DNA of 64,000 bases from Oscillospiraceae bacterium (GCA_902796905.1 CADBQU010000004.1:44834-108833), one strand, 5' to 3'; numbered from the stretch's first letter, positions 35,585 to 44,734 are shown. Notes: generated by a model from the sequence alone, not told the origin. Program-made: numbers and translations.

Positions 35585-36955
35585 TTATATAATTTTTTTA
35601 ATATATTCTATTTGTTTAATAACCGATTGTTTTGAAGTACCGCCAAAACTTATACGATTTTCTACACAAGTTTTTAAATCTATTGCTTTAAAAACATCTT
35701 CTTCAAATTTATCACTGAATTCTTTATAAGTTTTTAACGGTAAATCTTCTAAAACCGTATTGTTTTTAATACAGTAGGCTATTATATTGCCGCACAGCTT
35801 ATAAGCGGTTCTAAACGGAATTCCTTTTTTAACCAAATAGTCCGCAAGGTCGGTAGCATTTATAAAGCCCGTTTTGGAAGCGTTAAGCATACTTTCCTTA
35901 TTAACGGTTATATCCTTTAACATAGAAGCAAAAATATTAAGACATTTATTTACCGTATCCACAGAATCAAAAACCGTTTCTTTGTCTTCCTGTAAATCTT
36001 TATTATAAGCCAAAGGCAAACCTTTTAAAATTGTAAGCATAGTTATTAAATTACCGAAAGCTCTTCCGGTTTTTCCTCTTACAAGTTCTGCCATATCGGG
36101 GTTCTTTTTTTGCGGCATTATAGAAGACCCAGTAGTATAAGCGTCGGAAATTTTTATAAAATTAAATTCGCTTGAAGACCATAAAATAAGTTCTTCGCAA
36201 AATCTTGATAGATGTACCATTATTAAAGATATATCCGATAAAATCTCAACGCAGAAATCCCTGTCTGAAACGGAGTCAATACTGTTTAACGATACACTGT
36301 TAAAGCCTAAAAGTTCGGCTTCGAACTTTCTGTCGGTATTATAAGTAGTGCCTGCCAAAGCGCAAGCTCCTATAGGCGAAACATCCGTTCTTTTATAGCA
36401 CTCTTTAAGTCTTTCCAAATCTCTTAACAGCATAAATGCATAGCTTAAAATTTGATGAGAAAATAATATTGGCTGCGCGCGTTGCAAATGAGTATATCCC
36501 GGCATAACCGCATCAATATTTTCTTCTGCCAAAACCGTAATAACATTTACTAAATTTTTAATGTTGTTTTGAATTTCAATGTTTTTATTTTTTAAATACA
36601 TTCTTAAATCCAAAGCCACCTGGTCGTTACGGCTGCGAGCGGTATGTAATTTTTTGCCCGTATCCCCTATTTTTTCGGTTAAAACAGTTTCAACAAACAT
36701 ATGAATATCTTCTGCATTCATATCTATTTTTAATTTTCCGCTTTCAATATCCGCCAAAATTTCCTGCAAACCGTTTACTATACTTTCTTTATCTTTAACA
36801 GAAATTATATTACAAAACGACAGCATTTCGGCATGAGCTATGCTGCCCGTAATATCCTCTTTAAACATTCTACTGTCTATACCAATAGAAGAATTAAATT
36901 CATCGGCTATTTTTGCGGTATCTCCGCTGGTTCTTCCTGCCCACATTTTACCCAT
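35585..36955 (-). CDS. argH: argininosuccinate lyase
   Basis: Cleaves argininosuccinate to arginine and fumarate, the last arginine step. The 456-residue member of the fumarase/aspartase superfamily has HTARSRNDQVALDLRMYLK, MPGYTHLQRAQPILFSHQ (catalytic His), and the flexible signature loop GSSIMPQKKNPDM (catalytic Ser). It lies 158 bases downstream of argG, and that gap is almost filled by a cloverleaf repeat. Confidence 0.96.
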   Translation of the reverse strand: MGKMWAGRTSGDTAKIADEFNSSIGIDSRMFKEDITGSIAHAEMLSFCNIISVKDKESIVNGLQEILADIESGKLKIDMNAEDIHMFVETVLTEKIGDTGKKLHTARSRNDQVALDLRMYLKNKNIEIQNNIKNLVNVITVLAEENIDAVMPGYTHLQRAQPILFSHQILSYAFMLLRDLERLKECYKRTDVSPIGACALAGTTYNTDRKFEAELLGFNSVSLNSIDSVSDRDFCVEILSDISLIMVHLSRFCEELILWSSSEFNFIKISDAYTTGSSIMPQKKNPDMAELVRGKTGRAFGNLITMLTILKGLPLAYNKDLQEDKETVFDSVDTVNKCLNIFASMLKDITVNKESMLNASKTGFINATDLADYLVKKGIPFRTAYKLCGNIIAYCIKNNTVLEDLPLKTYKEFSDKFEEDVFKAIDLKTCVENRISFGGTSKQSVIKQIEYIKKII

Positions 36956-37005
36956 AATATTTTTTCCTTTAACTGTGTTGATTTTTGTTGTTTAATCGGT
37001 AATAA

Positions 37006-37099
37006 GGCGAAAGCCCTCCAAACAAAAACTTTATTTTTGTTTGGAGCAAAAGCAATAGCTTTTGCAAAGCCCAAATTTTTTGGGCTTTGGGCTTTCGCC
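37006..37099 (-). repeat. cloverleaf intergenic repeat, copy 1
   Basis: A 94-bp element between argG and argH. The outer stem is GGCGAAAGCCC (37006-37016) with GGGCTTTCGCC (37089-37099). Inside are three abutting hairpins: 37017-37046 (a 12-bp stem in CCAAACAAAAA style), 37046-37065 (GCAAAAGC/GCTTTTGC) and 37066-37088 (AAAGCCCAAA type). Arm order is the reverse of copies 2 and 4, so I assign the minus strand. There are no unpaired junction bases. It lies inside the argGH transcript. Confidence 0.9.
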
Positions 37100-37113
37100 G
37101 GTATATTATTGTT

Positions 37114-38349
37114 TTATTTTAAATTATTTTTTGCTTTCATTTTTGCATAAACGGTTGTAGGTAAACCGTAAAGGTTAATAAATCCGTCGGCATCTTTTTG
37201 ATTATAAACTTCGTCTTCGTCAAAAGTTGCAATTTCAGGATCGTATAACGAATATTCCGAGCATACGCCGGCATTAATAATGTTACCTTTATAAAGCTTT
37301 AAAGTAACTTCTCCGGTAACGGTTTTTTGCGTTGTTTTTACAAAGCTTAAAATAGCTTCCGTTAAAGGGGTAAACCATTGAGCGTTATAAACCAATTCCG
37401 CTAATTTTTGAGCTATTAATGCTTTATAGTGAGCCGTTTCTTTATCTAAGCAAATAGTTTCCAAAATATTATGTGCTTTATAAAGAATTGCTCCTCCGGG
37501 GGTTTCGTATACACCTCTGCATTTCATACCTACCAATCTGTTTTCTACAATATCCAAAATACCTATTCCGTTTTCTCCGCCCAATTTATTTAAGGTGCTT
37601 ACCACTTCAACGGAATCCATTTCTTTACCGTTAATTTTTGTAGGTATTCCCTTTTCAAAGAATATTTTTACATAAGTGGGTTTATCCGGTGCCATTTCGG
37701 GAGAAACTCCCATTTCCAAAAAGCCTTTTTTATTATACTGCGGTTCGTTCATAGGGTCTTCCAAATCCAAACCTTCGTGAGATAAATGCCAAATATTCTT
37801 ATCTTTGGAATAATTTGTTTCTTTGCTTATTTTTAATGGAACATTGTGGGCTTCGGCATAATTAATTTCATCTTCTCTGGATTTCAAATCCCACTCTCTC
37901 CACGGAGCAATAATTTTAATATCCGGTAAAAACGCCTTTATTGCAAGTTCAAATCTTACCTGGTCATTGCCCTTTCCGGTACAGCCGTGGCATATTGCGT
38001 CGGCATTTTCTTTTACTGCTATTTCCGCTATTCTTTTAGCAATAGGAGGTCTTGCAAATGCCGTACCCAACATATAATCTTCATATAATGCTCCCGCCTG
38101 TACGCAAGGAAAAACATAATCGTCCAAAAACTCTTTTGTTAAGTCTTCTATATAAATTTTTGATGCTCCGGTTTTAATAGCTTTTTCTTCTAATCCTTCA
38201 AGCTCGGAAGCCTGTCCTACATTACCCGATACCGCAATAATTTCGGGATTATTGTAATTTTCTTTAAGCCAAGGAATAATTATAGAAGTATCTAATCCGC
38301 CGGAATATGCCAAAACAACTTTTTTAATTTCTTTTTTTTCATTAATCAT
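37114..38349 (-). CDS. argG: argininosuccinate synthase
   Basis: Joins citrulline and aspartate using ATP. The 411-residue N-type ATP pyrophosphatase has the P-loop [18 protein letters not shown] at residues 11-28, [16 protein letters not shown] for citrulline and aspartate, and [17 protein letters not shown] [13 protein letters not shown]. It is the first gene of argGH, behind a strong promoter overlapped by an ARG-box-like site. The leader (38366-38392) has three AGTTAAAA direct repeats. carAB and argF are not in the window. Confidence 0.96.
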   Translation of the reverse strand: MINEKKEIKKVVLAYSGGLDTSIIIPWLKENYNNPEIIAVSGNVGQASELEGLEEKAIKTGASKIYIEDLTKEFLDDYVFPCVQAGALYEDYMLGTAFARPPIAKRIAEIAVKENADAICHGCTGKGNDQVRFELAIKAFLPDIKIIAPWREWDLKSREDEINYAEAHNVPLKISKETNYSKDKNIWHLSHEGLDLEDPMNEPQYNKKGFLEMGVSPEMAPDKPTYVKIFFEKGIPTKINGKEMDSVEVVSTLNKLGGENGIGILDIVENRLVGMKCRGVYETPGGAILYKAHNILETICLDKETAHYKALIAQKLAELVYNAQWFTPLTEAILSFVKTTQKTVTGEVTLKLYKGNIINAGVCSEYSLYDPEIATFDEDEVYNQKDADGFINLYGLPTTVYAKMKAKNNLK

Positions 38350-38412
38350 AATAATTCTCCTAACAAGTTAAAAGTTAAAAGTTAAAACTTATAAATATTC
38401 ATTACAATTAAT

Positions 38413-38440
38413 ATTATATGCATATTTTTGCATTTGTCAA
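38413..38440 (-). promoter_or_regulatory. argGH promoter
   Basis: On the minus strand: consensus TTGACA (38440-38435), 16-base spacer, consensus TATAAT (38418-38413), 63 bases before the argG ATG. Confidence 0.85.
38417..38434. promoter_or_regulatory. candidate ArgR operator (ARG box)
   Basis: TATGCATATTTTTGCATT fits the ARG-box pattern TnTGnATwwwwATnCAnw with one mismatch. It fills the spacer between -35 and -10 of the argGH promoter, so binding would block RNA polymerase. A weaker half-matching site lies next to it at about 38439-38455 (AATACTTTTATGCAAA region). ArgR is encoded at 21433. Confidence 0.65.
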
Positions 38441-38456
38441 TACTTTTATGCAAATA

Positions 38457-38533
38457 AAAAATAAAAAACTGCATATTTTTGAATATTAACAGTAAAATAT
38501 CAATATTATTATTAAATATGCAGCTTTTTTATT
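38457..38533 (-). terminator. terminator of the ctsR-clpC operon
   Basis: A stem AAAAACTGCATAT with ATATGCAG plus T/A flanks, with an inner AATATT pairing, lies between clpC and the argG promoter. Both flanks are A/T runs, so it may act in both directions. Bases 38534-38605 hold two small inverted repeats (GGCTTTTTAAGCC; AACCGTAACGGTT) of unknown meaning. Confidence 0.65.
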
Positions 38534-38605
38534 TTAAAATGTTATATTAACTTGCTTTTTATTGGCTTTTTAAGCCTAAACCGTAACGGTTAAACTTTTA
38601 TTTAT

Positions 38606-41047
38606 TTAATTTTCAAAAACATATTCGTTATTTTTATAATCACAAATAACTTTATCGTTAGGTTTAATTTTATTTTCAAGAATTTTTTCCGAAATAGGAT
38701 CTTCTATTTTTGCGGTTATCATTCTTCTTAAAGGACGTGCACCGTAAATCTTATCAAATCCCGCTTTGGCAATTTCGGTTACCGCTTCTTTGGTAAATGA
38801 AATATCAATGCCTATTTTATTAAGTCTTTTTGCTAAATTATTAAGCATTATCAAAGCTATTTTTTCTATATTTTCTTGAGTTAATTTATTAAATACAACT
38901 ATATCGTCTACCCTGTTTAAAAACTCCGGTTTAAAGCTTAATTTTAATTCTTCCAAAACTTTTTCTTTTACATCGTTTTCGCTGCTCTTATCATCATTTT
39001 CGGTAAATCCGAAAGATACTTTTGTATCTGTAATAAGTCTTGCGCCAACGTTAGAAGTCATAATTATAACCGTATTTTTAAAATCTACTTTTCTGCCGGT
39101 AGAATCGGTTATATGACCGTCCTCAAGAATTTGTAAAAGAATATTAAATACATCTGGATGAGCTTTTTCGATTTCGTCAAACAAAATAACACTGTAAGGT
39201 TTACGCCTTACTTTTTCGGTTAACTGTCCGCCTTCGTCATAACCTATATATCCCGGAGGCGAGCCTATAATTTTGGAAACCGTATGCTTTTCCATATACT
39301 CCGACATATCCAGCCTTATAATAGCGTTTTCACTGCCGAACATTGCTTCTGCCAAAGCTTTGCAAAGCTCTGTTTTACCAACGCCGGTAGGGCCTAAAAA
39401 TATAAACGAACCTATAGGTCTGTGTTCATCTTTTACGCCTACCCTGCCTCTTCTTATAGCTTTAGCTACGGCGCTTACTGCCTCGTCTTGACCTACAACA
39501 CGTTTTTTAAGCGTTTCTTCAAGTTTTAAAAGTCTTTCGCTTTCGGTTGTGGTTAATTGTGTTACCGGTATATCTGTCCAAACCGATACAACGTTAGCTA
39601 TGTCTTCTTTTGTAACATTAGGAGTATTTTTAGAAGAATTTTTGCCAAGCTCTGCTATTTGTGCTTTAAGGTTTGCTTCTTCATCTCTTAATTTTGCGGC
39701 ATTTTCAAAATCCTGCGCCTCAATATATTTATTTTTTTGTTCCGATAATTTTTTTAATTTATCTTCAATTTCGGTTTGTTCCTTAGAAGGAGCCGAACTT
39801 TTAAGTTTAACTTTTGCCGAAGCTTCATCAATTAAATCTATGGCTTTATCAGGCAAATATCTGTCGTTTATATATCTTGAAGATAAAGTAACGGCCTCCT
39901 TTATTGCTTCTTCCGAAATTTTTACCTTGTGATGTTCTTCGTATTTTTCTTTTAAGCCTTCTAATATTTTAACGGTATCTTCCTCGGAGGGCTCACCTAC
40001 CGTTACAGGTTGAAAACGCCTTTCCAACGCTGCGTCTTTTTCAATTTTTCTGTATTCGGCTAAAGTGGTAGCGCCTATTATTTGCAAATCGCCCCTAGCC
40101 AAAGAAGGTTTTAAAATATTGGCGGCATCGGTGGAGCCTTCTGCCGAGCCGGCGCCGATTATATTATGAATTTCATCTATAAACAGAATAACGTTTTTAT
40201 TGGCTTTTGCCTCATCCAAAACCGCTTTTATTCTTTCTTCAAAATCTCCTCTGTACTTAGCGCCCGCAACCATAGCCGTTAAATCCAACGAAATAAGGCG
40301 TTTGTTTTTTAAAGCTTCGGGTACTGTGCTTGAAGCCAGTATTTGCGCCAAGCCTTCTGCTACCGCAGTTTTACCAACACCGGGTTCGCCTATTAAGCAA
40401 GGGTTGTTTTTATTTCTGCGGCATAAAATTTCTATTACTCTTTCAATTTCTTTTTTTCTTCCTATAACGGGGTCCAATTTACCTTCTTTTGCTTTTTGAG
40501 TTAAATCCACACCGTATTTATCTATTGTTTTTGTAGAAGAATTTTTACCGCTTCTGTTGGAGCCATTAATATTATCTCCGTTTTCGTTATAATAACCTTC
40601 TTCGCCTCTTATATCCGCTTTGCTTAAAAGATTATTGGTTAAATTATATATATCTACCGAAAGTTTTTCTAAAAATCTTACGGCGTAATTATCGTTTTCG
40701 CTTAAAATTTCAAATAAAATGTTTTCTGTTCCCGCAAGCGAATTGCTTCCGTTACGGGAATCTATAATGGCATTTTGCAAAATTCTGTTAGCTCGAGGTG
40801 TTAAATGGTCGGGAGTAAGCCTTGTAGGAACGCCTCTGCCTATAGTTCCTATAAGCAATTTTTCTACATTTTCCTTTGTAACACCTTCACTTTGCAATAA
40901 AGTTGCGGCTATACCGTCGGTACATAAAAGACCTAATAAAAGGTGTTCTGTTCCAACATAAGTATGACCTAATTTTTCCGCTTCGTTAATAGCGTAGTTT
41001 ATGGCAGCATTTGCTTTTTCGGTAAATCCGTTAAATTCATATCTCAT
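38606..41047 (-). CDS. clpC: Clp protease ATPase subunit ClpC
   Basis: Hsp100 unfoldase that feeds ClpP, including arginine-phosphorylated proteins. The 813 residues comprise an N-domain (1-145) with [13 protein letters not shown]1 with [14 protein letters not shown] and LFIDEIHN, a UVR-type linker near 425-460 with [20 protein letters not shown], and AAA2 with [18 protein letters not shown] and [12 protein letters not shown], then the D2-small domain. It overlaps mcsB by 11 bases and is the last gene of the CtsR operon. Confidence 0.97.
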   Translation of the reverse strand: MRYEFNGFTEKANAAINYAINEAEKLGHTYVGTEHLLLGLLCTDGIAATLLQSEGVTKENVEKLLIGTIGRGVPTRLTPDHLTPRANRILQNAIIDSRNGSNSLAGTENILFEILSENDNYAVRFLEKLSVDIYNLTNNLLSKADIRGEEGYYNENGDNINGSNRSGKNSSTKTIDKYGVDLTQKAKEGKLDPVIGRKKEIERVIEILCRRNKNNPCLIGEPGVGKTAVAEGLAQILASSTVPEALKNKRLISLDLTAMVAGAKYRGDFEERIKAVLDEAKANKNVILFIDEIHNIIGAGSAEGSTDAANILKPSLARGDLQIIGATTLAEYRKIEKDAALERRFQPVTVGEPSEEDTVKILEGLKEKYEEHHKVKISEEAIKEAVTLSSRYINDRYLPDKAIDLIDEASAKVKLKSSAPSKEQTEIEDKLKKLSEQKNKYIEAQDFENAAKLRDEEANLKAQIAELGKNSSKNTPNVTKEDIANVVSVWTDIPVTQLTTTESERLLKLEETLKKRVVGQDEAVSAVAKAIRRGRVGVKDEHRPIGSFIFLGPTGVGKTELCKALAEAMFGSENAIIRLDMSEYMEKHTVSKIIGSPPGYIGYDEGGQLTEKVRRKPYSVILFDEIEKAHPDVFNILLQILEDGHITDSTGRKVDFKNTVIIMTSNVGARLITDTKVSFGFTENDDKSSENDVKEKVLEELKLSFKPEFLNRVDDIVVFNKLTQENIEKIALIMLNNLAKRLNKIGIDISFTKEAVTEIAKAGFDKIYGARPLRRMITAKIEDPISEKILENKIKPNDKVICDYKNNEYVFEN

Positions 41048-42056
41048 TATTTTTCACATCCTTAATAAAGTTTCTGCAGTATTCTGCACGTTTAATATCT
41101 CGTTCATTGGGTTCCATTAACCCAAACTTTTTTTGCAGCATTCCGGGGCTGCACTCTATAATTAATTTCATAGAAACATATTTTGGTATGTTCTTAATTA
41201 TGCCCTCTGTTATGCCTAATTTAAGCTTAGAGGCCAAAGTCATTAATTCTTTACCCGATAATATTCTTGCGTTTTCAAGAGTGCCTAACGCTCTAAAAAC
41301 CACATCGCTTAACTGTACGGGTAAAAATTCTTTTCGTGTTTTCTTTTCTTCTTCTATAATTTGGTCGGTAATTCCTTTTAAATTATTTATTGCGTCTTCT
41401 TCGGTTATGCCCAAAGTTACCTGATTTGAAATTTGGTATAACGATGCGGTAGCGCCGCTTCCTTCTCCGTATAAGCCTCTAACCGTCAGTCCTATTTTAG
41501 ATATAGAATCCGATATATTTGAAATAGCGTTAACGTTTTCCAAAGCCGGTATATGAAGCATTACCGAAGCTCTCAGTCCGGTACCCAAATTAGAAGGACA
41601 TTCGGTTAAAAATCCTAATGTATCGGAATATGCTATGTTTAAATTTTTACATAAAAATTCATCCACTTCGGCTGCTTTTTTATAAGCTTCTTTTAAATTG
41701 CAACCGGGTAAAATAACCTGTATTCTAAAGTGGTCTTCTTCGCAAATCATAATGCTTACACTTTCGTCTTCGCTTAAACATAAAGCTCTTTTTTTGGCAA
41801 CGTTTGCAAAGTCGGGACTTATTATATGCCTTTCTACCAACGATTCTATTTCATTATCGTCAATATTAAGCGAAATATATTCAAGTTTTCCAAACGAAAA
41901 AACTTTATCTTTTAAAAGCTCTTTAATTTTTAAAGATATTTCTTTAATTTTTTCATCATTCAACTTATTGGTAAAAGGAACGTTTTTTAAATTCCTTGCA
42001 ATTCTTATTCTTGTGCTAACGGCTATATCCGTATTCTCGTCATACCAATTTGCCAT
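41037..42056 (-). CDS. mcsB: protein arginine kinase McsB
   Basis: Phosphorylates arginine residues to mark proteins for ClpCP. The 339-residue phosphagen-kinase-like protein begins with IAVSTRIRIARNLK, has CPSNLGTGLRASVMLHIP with the catalytic Cys, and GLYGEGSGATASLYQISNQ. It lies 14 bases downstream of its activator mcsA, in the standard ctsR-mcsA-mcsB-clpC order. Confidence 0.96.
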   Translation of the reverse strand: MANWYDENTDIAVSTRIRIARNLKNVPFTNKLNDEKIKEISLKIKELLKDKVFSFGKLEYISLNIDDNEIESLVERHIISPDFANVAKKRALCLSEDESVSIMICEEDHFRIQVILPGCNLKEAYKKAAEVDEFLCKNLNIAYSDTLGFLTECPSNLGTGLRASVMLHIPALENVNAISNISDSISKIGLTVRGLYGEGSGATASLYQISNQVTLGITEEDAINNLKGITDQIIEEEKKTRKEFLPVQLSDVVFRALGTLENARILSGKELMTLASKLKLGITEGIIKNIPKYVSMKLIIECSPGMLQKKFGLMEPNERDIKRAEYCRNFIKDVKNNEI

Positions 42057-42070
42057 TACTTTTTCTCCTT

Positions 42071-42619
42071 TTAATTACTGTTTTTTTCCGCGTTTATTTC
42101 ATCTCTTAATTTTGCGGCGTCTTCATAACGTTCTTCTTTTACTGCTTGTTTTAATTCTTTTTCCAATGCTTCTATTTTATTATTTTTGCTGTTTTCTTTA
42201 TTTTCGTTGTTAATTTTATTGTTCTGTTCCTTTATATTTTCTGTATTTTCAGTTTCTTCCGCATTATCCGTTTTAACATATTTTAAATAGTTTTCGGCAG
42301 GTATATGTTTTGTATGGCCGTGAATGCTTTTAATATACGGCTCAAATTCTTCTTTAAATATATCATAACAATTACTGCAACCGGCTTTCCCACTGTTAAT
42401 AATATCGTTAAAAGTGCTGCCGCAAATATTGCAGCATTTTTCTTGCAGCTCTGCCGGATTACCGTAAAACAGCGAAGAAATTAAATTATTAAAATCAAAA
42501 CTGGAATTTTTTTCTTTTGCAGCGCATTCCGAGCACAAATATTGTTCGTTTACAACTCCGTTAATAACGGTTTTTATATGTGTTGTGGCATAATTTTTTC
42601 CGCATTTATTGCATAACAT
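42071..42619 (-). CDS. mcsA: McsA, activator of the McsB arginine kinase
   Basis: A 182-residue protein with zinc-binding CxxC pairs: MLCNKCGKN, YLCSECAAKE, CCNICGSTF and CSNCYDIF. A Glu/Asn/Lys-rich linker follows (about 125-147), then a C-terminal UVR domain with EALEKELKQAVKEERYEDAA. All four zinc pairs are intact. The 202-base gap to ctsR (42620-42821) is very T-rich and I see nothing specific in it. Confidence 0.93.
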   Translation of the reverse strand: MLCNKCGKNYATTHIKTVINGVVNEQYLCSECAAKEKNSSFDFNNLISSLFYGNPAELQEKCCNICGSTFNDIINSGKAGCSNCYDIFKEEFEPYIKSIHGHTKHIPAENYLKYVKTDNAEETENTENIKEQNNKINNENKENSKNNKIEALEKELKQAVKEERYEDAAKLRDEINAEKNSN

Positions 42620-42821
42620 ACAAATCTCTCCTTTGTTGTGTTTTTTGCTTTTGCAGTATAACTTTTATATACTCTTTTTTTATATTTTTTATTATAAATT
42701 TTTTAAATACCTATTTTATTTATTTTTTATTATTTTAAATTTATATTTTAATAAACATTTTTTCTTTATTTCTTTTCTTTATAATTTATATTAATATCTT
42801 TTATTTTTTGAACCTTTATTT

Positions 42822-43274
42822 TTAAATTTGAGTCATAAGCAATTGTTTAATTAAAGCGGCTCTGTAAGCGTTTTGGCTTTCCTTAGGTATTGTAGATAAA
42901 ACCGAATTTGAAATCGCCGCTTTCATAATTTCGGCTGCGTTTTTGTTTAATATATCAGACATAACACAGTTTTCTATTAATACTCTGGCATCCACTTGCT
43001 CAAGCCCGTTGCCTATACTGTTAATTATATGCATCAGTGCCGAACTTTTATCTAAAGAAATTCGTGTAATTTTAACATATCCTCCGCCGCCTCTGCGGCT
43101 TTCTATAATATAGCCGTGTTCGGGAGTAAATCTTGAGCTTAAAACATAGTTTATTTGGCTTGGCACACAGCCTATTAAAGAAGCCAATTCGTTTCGCTTA
43201 ATCTCCGTGCTGTTGCCTTCCGACTCATTAAGCATATTCAAAATTGTATTTGTTATTATATCACTGAGTCTCAT
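42822..43274 (-). CDS. ctsR: transcriptional repressor CtsR
   Basis: Heat-shock repressor of clp genes. The 150-residue protein begins MRLSDIITNTILNML, with a winged helix-turn-helix (about 22-62, ELASLIGCVPSQINYVLSSRF) and the wing with RGGGGYVKI, which in relatives is the heat-sensing glycine loop. It autoregulates through two CtsR boxes overlapping its promoter. Confidence 0.96.
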   Translation of the reverse strand: MRLSDIITNTILNMLNESEGNSTEIKRNELASLIGCVPSQINYVLSSRFTPEHGYIIESRRGGGGYVKITRISLDKSSALMHIINSIGNGLEQVDARVLIENCVMSDILNKNAAEIMKAAISNSVLSTIPKESQNAYRAALIKQLLMTQI

Positions 43275-43287
43275 AATTTCCTCCGCT

Positions 43288-43304
43288 TTTGACTTTCATT
43301 GACC
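43288..43304 (-). promoter_or_regulatory. CtsR box downstream of the -10
   Basis: On the minus strand GGTCAAT-GAA-AGTCAAA fits the tandem-heptad CtsR operator (RGTCAAA-nan-RGTCAAA) with one mismatch. It lies between the -10 and the ribosome site of ctsR. Confidence 0.85.
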
Positions 43305-43317
43305 TTTGTTTTATTTT

Positions 43318-43345
43318 ATTATACACGAAAGTCAGTGAAAGTCAA
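43318..43345 (-). promoter_or_regulatory. ctsR operon promoter
   Basis: On the minus strand: TTGACT (43345-43340), 16-base spacer, TATAAT (43323-43318), 43 bases before the ctsR ATG. Confidence 0.8.
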
Positions 43346-43346
43346 T
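43330..43346 (+). promoter_or_regulatory. CtsR box overlapping the -35
   Basis: On the plus strand AGTCAGT-GAA-AGTCAAT, a second tandem-heptad CtsR site with two mismatches. It is oriented opposite to the first and covers the -35 and spacer. Confidence 0.8.
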
Positions 43347-43474
43347 ACCTTTTTTAAAAATTTTTTATTTTTTATTTTTAAATAAATTACACTTAAAAAT
43401 ATATATTCTCCTTTTGTAACACAATTATTTTAAAAAACATATTATGCATTGAAAGACGAAAGGAGGTAACAGTC

Positions 43475-43597
43475 ATGTGCGGATGCAATCTTTTAAACGG
43501 CAATAGCTGTTCTTGGGTTTTAATTCTTGTAATTATGCTTTTGTTATGTCAAAACTGCAACTCGGATTCCTCTAACAACGACTGCTGCTGTGGTTAA
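43475..43597 (+). CDS. 40-residue Cys-rich membrane-anchored peptide
   Basis: A very strong ribosome site (AAAGGAGGT) lies 7 bases before ATG 43475, and a perfect 18-bp terminator follows within 10 bases of the stop. The peptide begins MCGCNLLNGNSC, has one hydrophobic segment SWVLILVIMLLLC, and ends with NNDCCCG. It has eight Cys, three of them consecutive at the C-terminus, flanking a single membrane span. Small Cys-rich proteins of this layout occur in clostridia, some linked to spores, but I do not recognise a named family. It is divergent from ctsR; no sure promoter was seen. Confidence 0.8.
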   Translation: MCGCNLLNGNSCSWVLILVIMLLLCQNCNSDSSNNDCCCG

Positions 43598-43605
43598 TAG
43601 AACTT

Positions 43606-43652
43606 AAAAAGCAGAGGATTTTAAGCATTTGCGTAAAATCCTCTGCTTTTTG
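43606..43652 (+). terminator. terminator of the Cys-rich peptide gene
   Basis: A perfect stem of about 18 bp (AAAAAGCAGAGGATTTTA with its complement) has an 11-base loop. Flanking A and T runs allow termination in both directions. Confidence 0.93.
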
Positions 43653-43674
43653 TTTGTGCTATTATTTTTATTAC

Positions 43675-43758
43675 GGCGGCAAACCAAAAAGCCTAAAGGC
43701 TTTTTCAAAAGCTAAAGCTTTTGCCCAAAACAAAAAATTGTTTTGGGGGCTTGCCGCC
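43675..43758 (+). repeat. cloverleaf intergenic repeat, copy 2
   Basis: An 84-bp element. The outer stem is GGCGGCAAACC (43675-43685) with GGCTTGCCGCC (43748-43758), 10 of 11 pairs. Three hairpins abut with no spacer: 43686-43705 (AAAAAGCC, loop TAAA), 43706-43723 (CAAAAGC, loop TAAA) and 43724-43747 (CCCAAAACAA, loop AAAA). It sits between the Cys-rich peptide terminator and the end of the minus-strand gene at 43770. Confidence 0.92.
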
Positions 43759-43769
43759 ATCGTTAATTT

Positions 43770-44273
43770 TTAATTCAAATTTTCTTTTAAGTTTTCAACC
43801 GTAAAGCCTTGGTTTTTAAATACAACATTTTTTTTATTAACTTCATCCGAAATTTTAAATGTTTTATTGTCTTCGCTTTCAAAAGCATAGTAATAATTTT
43901 CTTTTACGTTATAATGATATTTTGCAGTACCGTTACTTAAAAACAACAGATAATTTTTATTTAAAGATAATTTATCATTACAATGCAAATACCCTATTCC
44001 GGTTAAATTCTTACCTTTATAAACGTTTGTAATTTGTAAGGTATAAATATTTTCAGCTTCTTTTATTTCGCTTTGAATAACTAAGGCCAAAATAACGGTA
44101 TCGCTTATTTCCGCCGTTTCTTTTAAAGTTTGTTCTTTTATCTCTTCGGTTTTTTTGCTGCTGCTTGCAATCGGTTTGTTATTTTTGGGCAATATAATAA
44201 AAATTACAGCTATGCATCCTATAATTAAAATAACCGAAATTATAGGTAAAAATATTTTTTTAAAATTTTTCAT
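43770..44273 (-). CDS. membrane-anchored protein of unknown function
   Basis: A 167-residue protein with a basic start (MKNFKK), one hydrophobic helix (about 7-29) that is a signal anchor, a short Lys/Glu/Ser linker, then an extracytoplasmic domain of about 110 residues. The domain pattern VILALVIQSEIKEAENIYTLQ, NVYKGKN, and LSLNKNYLLFLSNG resembles the OB-like TIMP/NTR-type domains found in small clostridial lipoproteins, but I cannot assign it. It lies between cloverleaf copy 2 and the secG terminator and probably has its own transcript. Confidence 0.65.
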   Translation of the reverse strand: MKNFKKIFLPIISVILIIGCIAVIFIILPKNNKPIASSSKKTEEIKEQTLKETAEISDTVILALVIQSEIKEAENIYTLQITNVYKGKNLTGIGYLHCNDKLSLNKNYLLFLSNGTAKYHYNVKENYYYAFESEDNKTFKISDEVNKKNVVFKNQGFTVENLKENLN

Positions 44274-44310
44274 AATTTATAATATCCAACAAAAATTTTT
44301 CTTATTTTTT

Positions 44311-44350
44311 AAAAAAACACGCCAACAAAAATAATTTGTCGGCGCTTTTT
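44311..44350 (-). terminator. terminator of secG
   Basis: On the minus strand GCGCCGACAAA pairs with TTTGTTGGCGT (two wobble pairs), followed by seven T. Confidence 0.85.
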
Positions 44351-44378
44351 ATTATTCAAGTTAATATTGTCTTTTAAA

Positions 44379-44627
44379 TTATTTTTTAAATGCAATAAAG
44401 TTTGCTACAATAATTAATACAAAAAACAAAACAGCAAACCATTTAGTCCATTTGCTTAAAAAAGCGTCAACGGTTCTTGCTTTATTTTTTGAAAGAAAAG
44501 TATCTGCTCCACCGGAAATAGCACCGTTAATACCTTGACGATGACCTTCTTGTAAAATAATTAAGAAAATAATAACTACGGCAAGCAATAAAATAATACC
44601 GCCTATAATATATTCGGCAATAGCCAT
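44379..44627 (-). CDS. secG: preprotein translocase subunit SecG
   Basis: An 82-residue protein starting MAIAEYIIGG at 44627 (GGGAGG 7 bases upstream). It has two membrane helices (about 4-25 and 60-80) joined by the conserved cytoplasmic loop LQEGHRQGINGAISGGADTF. SecG assists the SecYE channel. It is monocistronic, with a promoter and a terminator of its own. Confidence 0.95.
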   Translation of the reverse strand: MAIAEYIIGGIILLLAVVIIFLIILQEGHRQGINGAISGGADTFLSKNKARTVDAFLSKWTKWFAVLFFVLIIVANFIAFKK

Positions 44628-44666
44628 ATTTTTTCCTCCCAAAACCTTAAACTTGTTAGCTTCTAT

Positions 44667-44695
44667 ATAATATCATATCTTTAATAATTATGCAA
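44667..44695 (-). promoter_or_regulatory. promoter of secG
   Basis: On the minus strand: TTGCAT (44695-44690), 17-base spacer, TATTAT (44672-44667). Confidence 0.7.
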
Positions 44696-44734
44696 GCTTT
44701 TTATTTACGGTATTAAAAATTCACCGTTTTAAAA

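Noticed and set aside
37006..37099. Cloverleaf element as a tRNA gene
   Set aside because: Three arms and a closing stem look tRNA-like on paper, but arm lengths, loops of 2-5 bases, and the lack of an anticodon loop, T-loop motif and 3' acceptor end exclude a tRNA.
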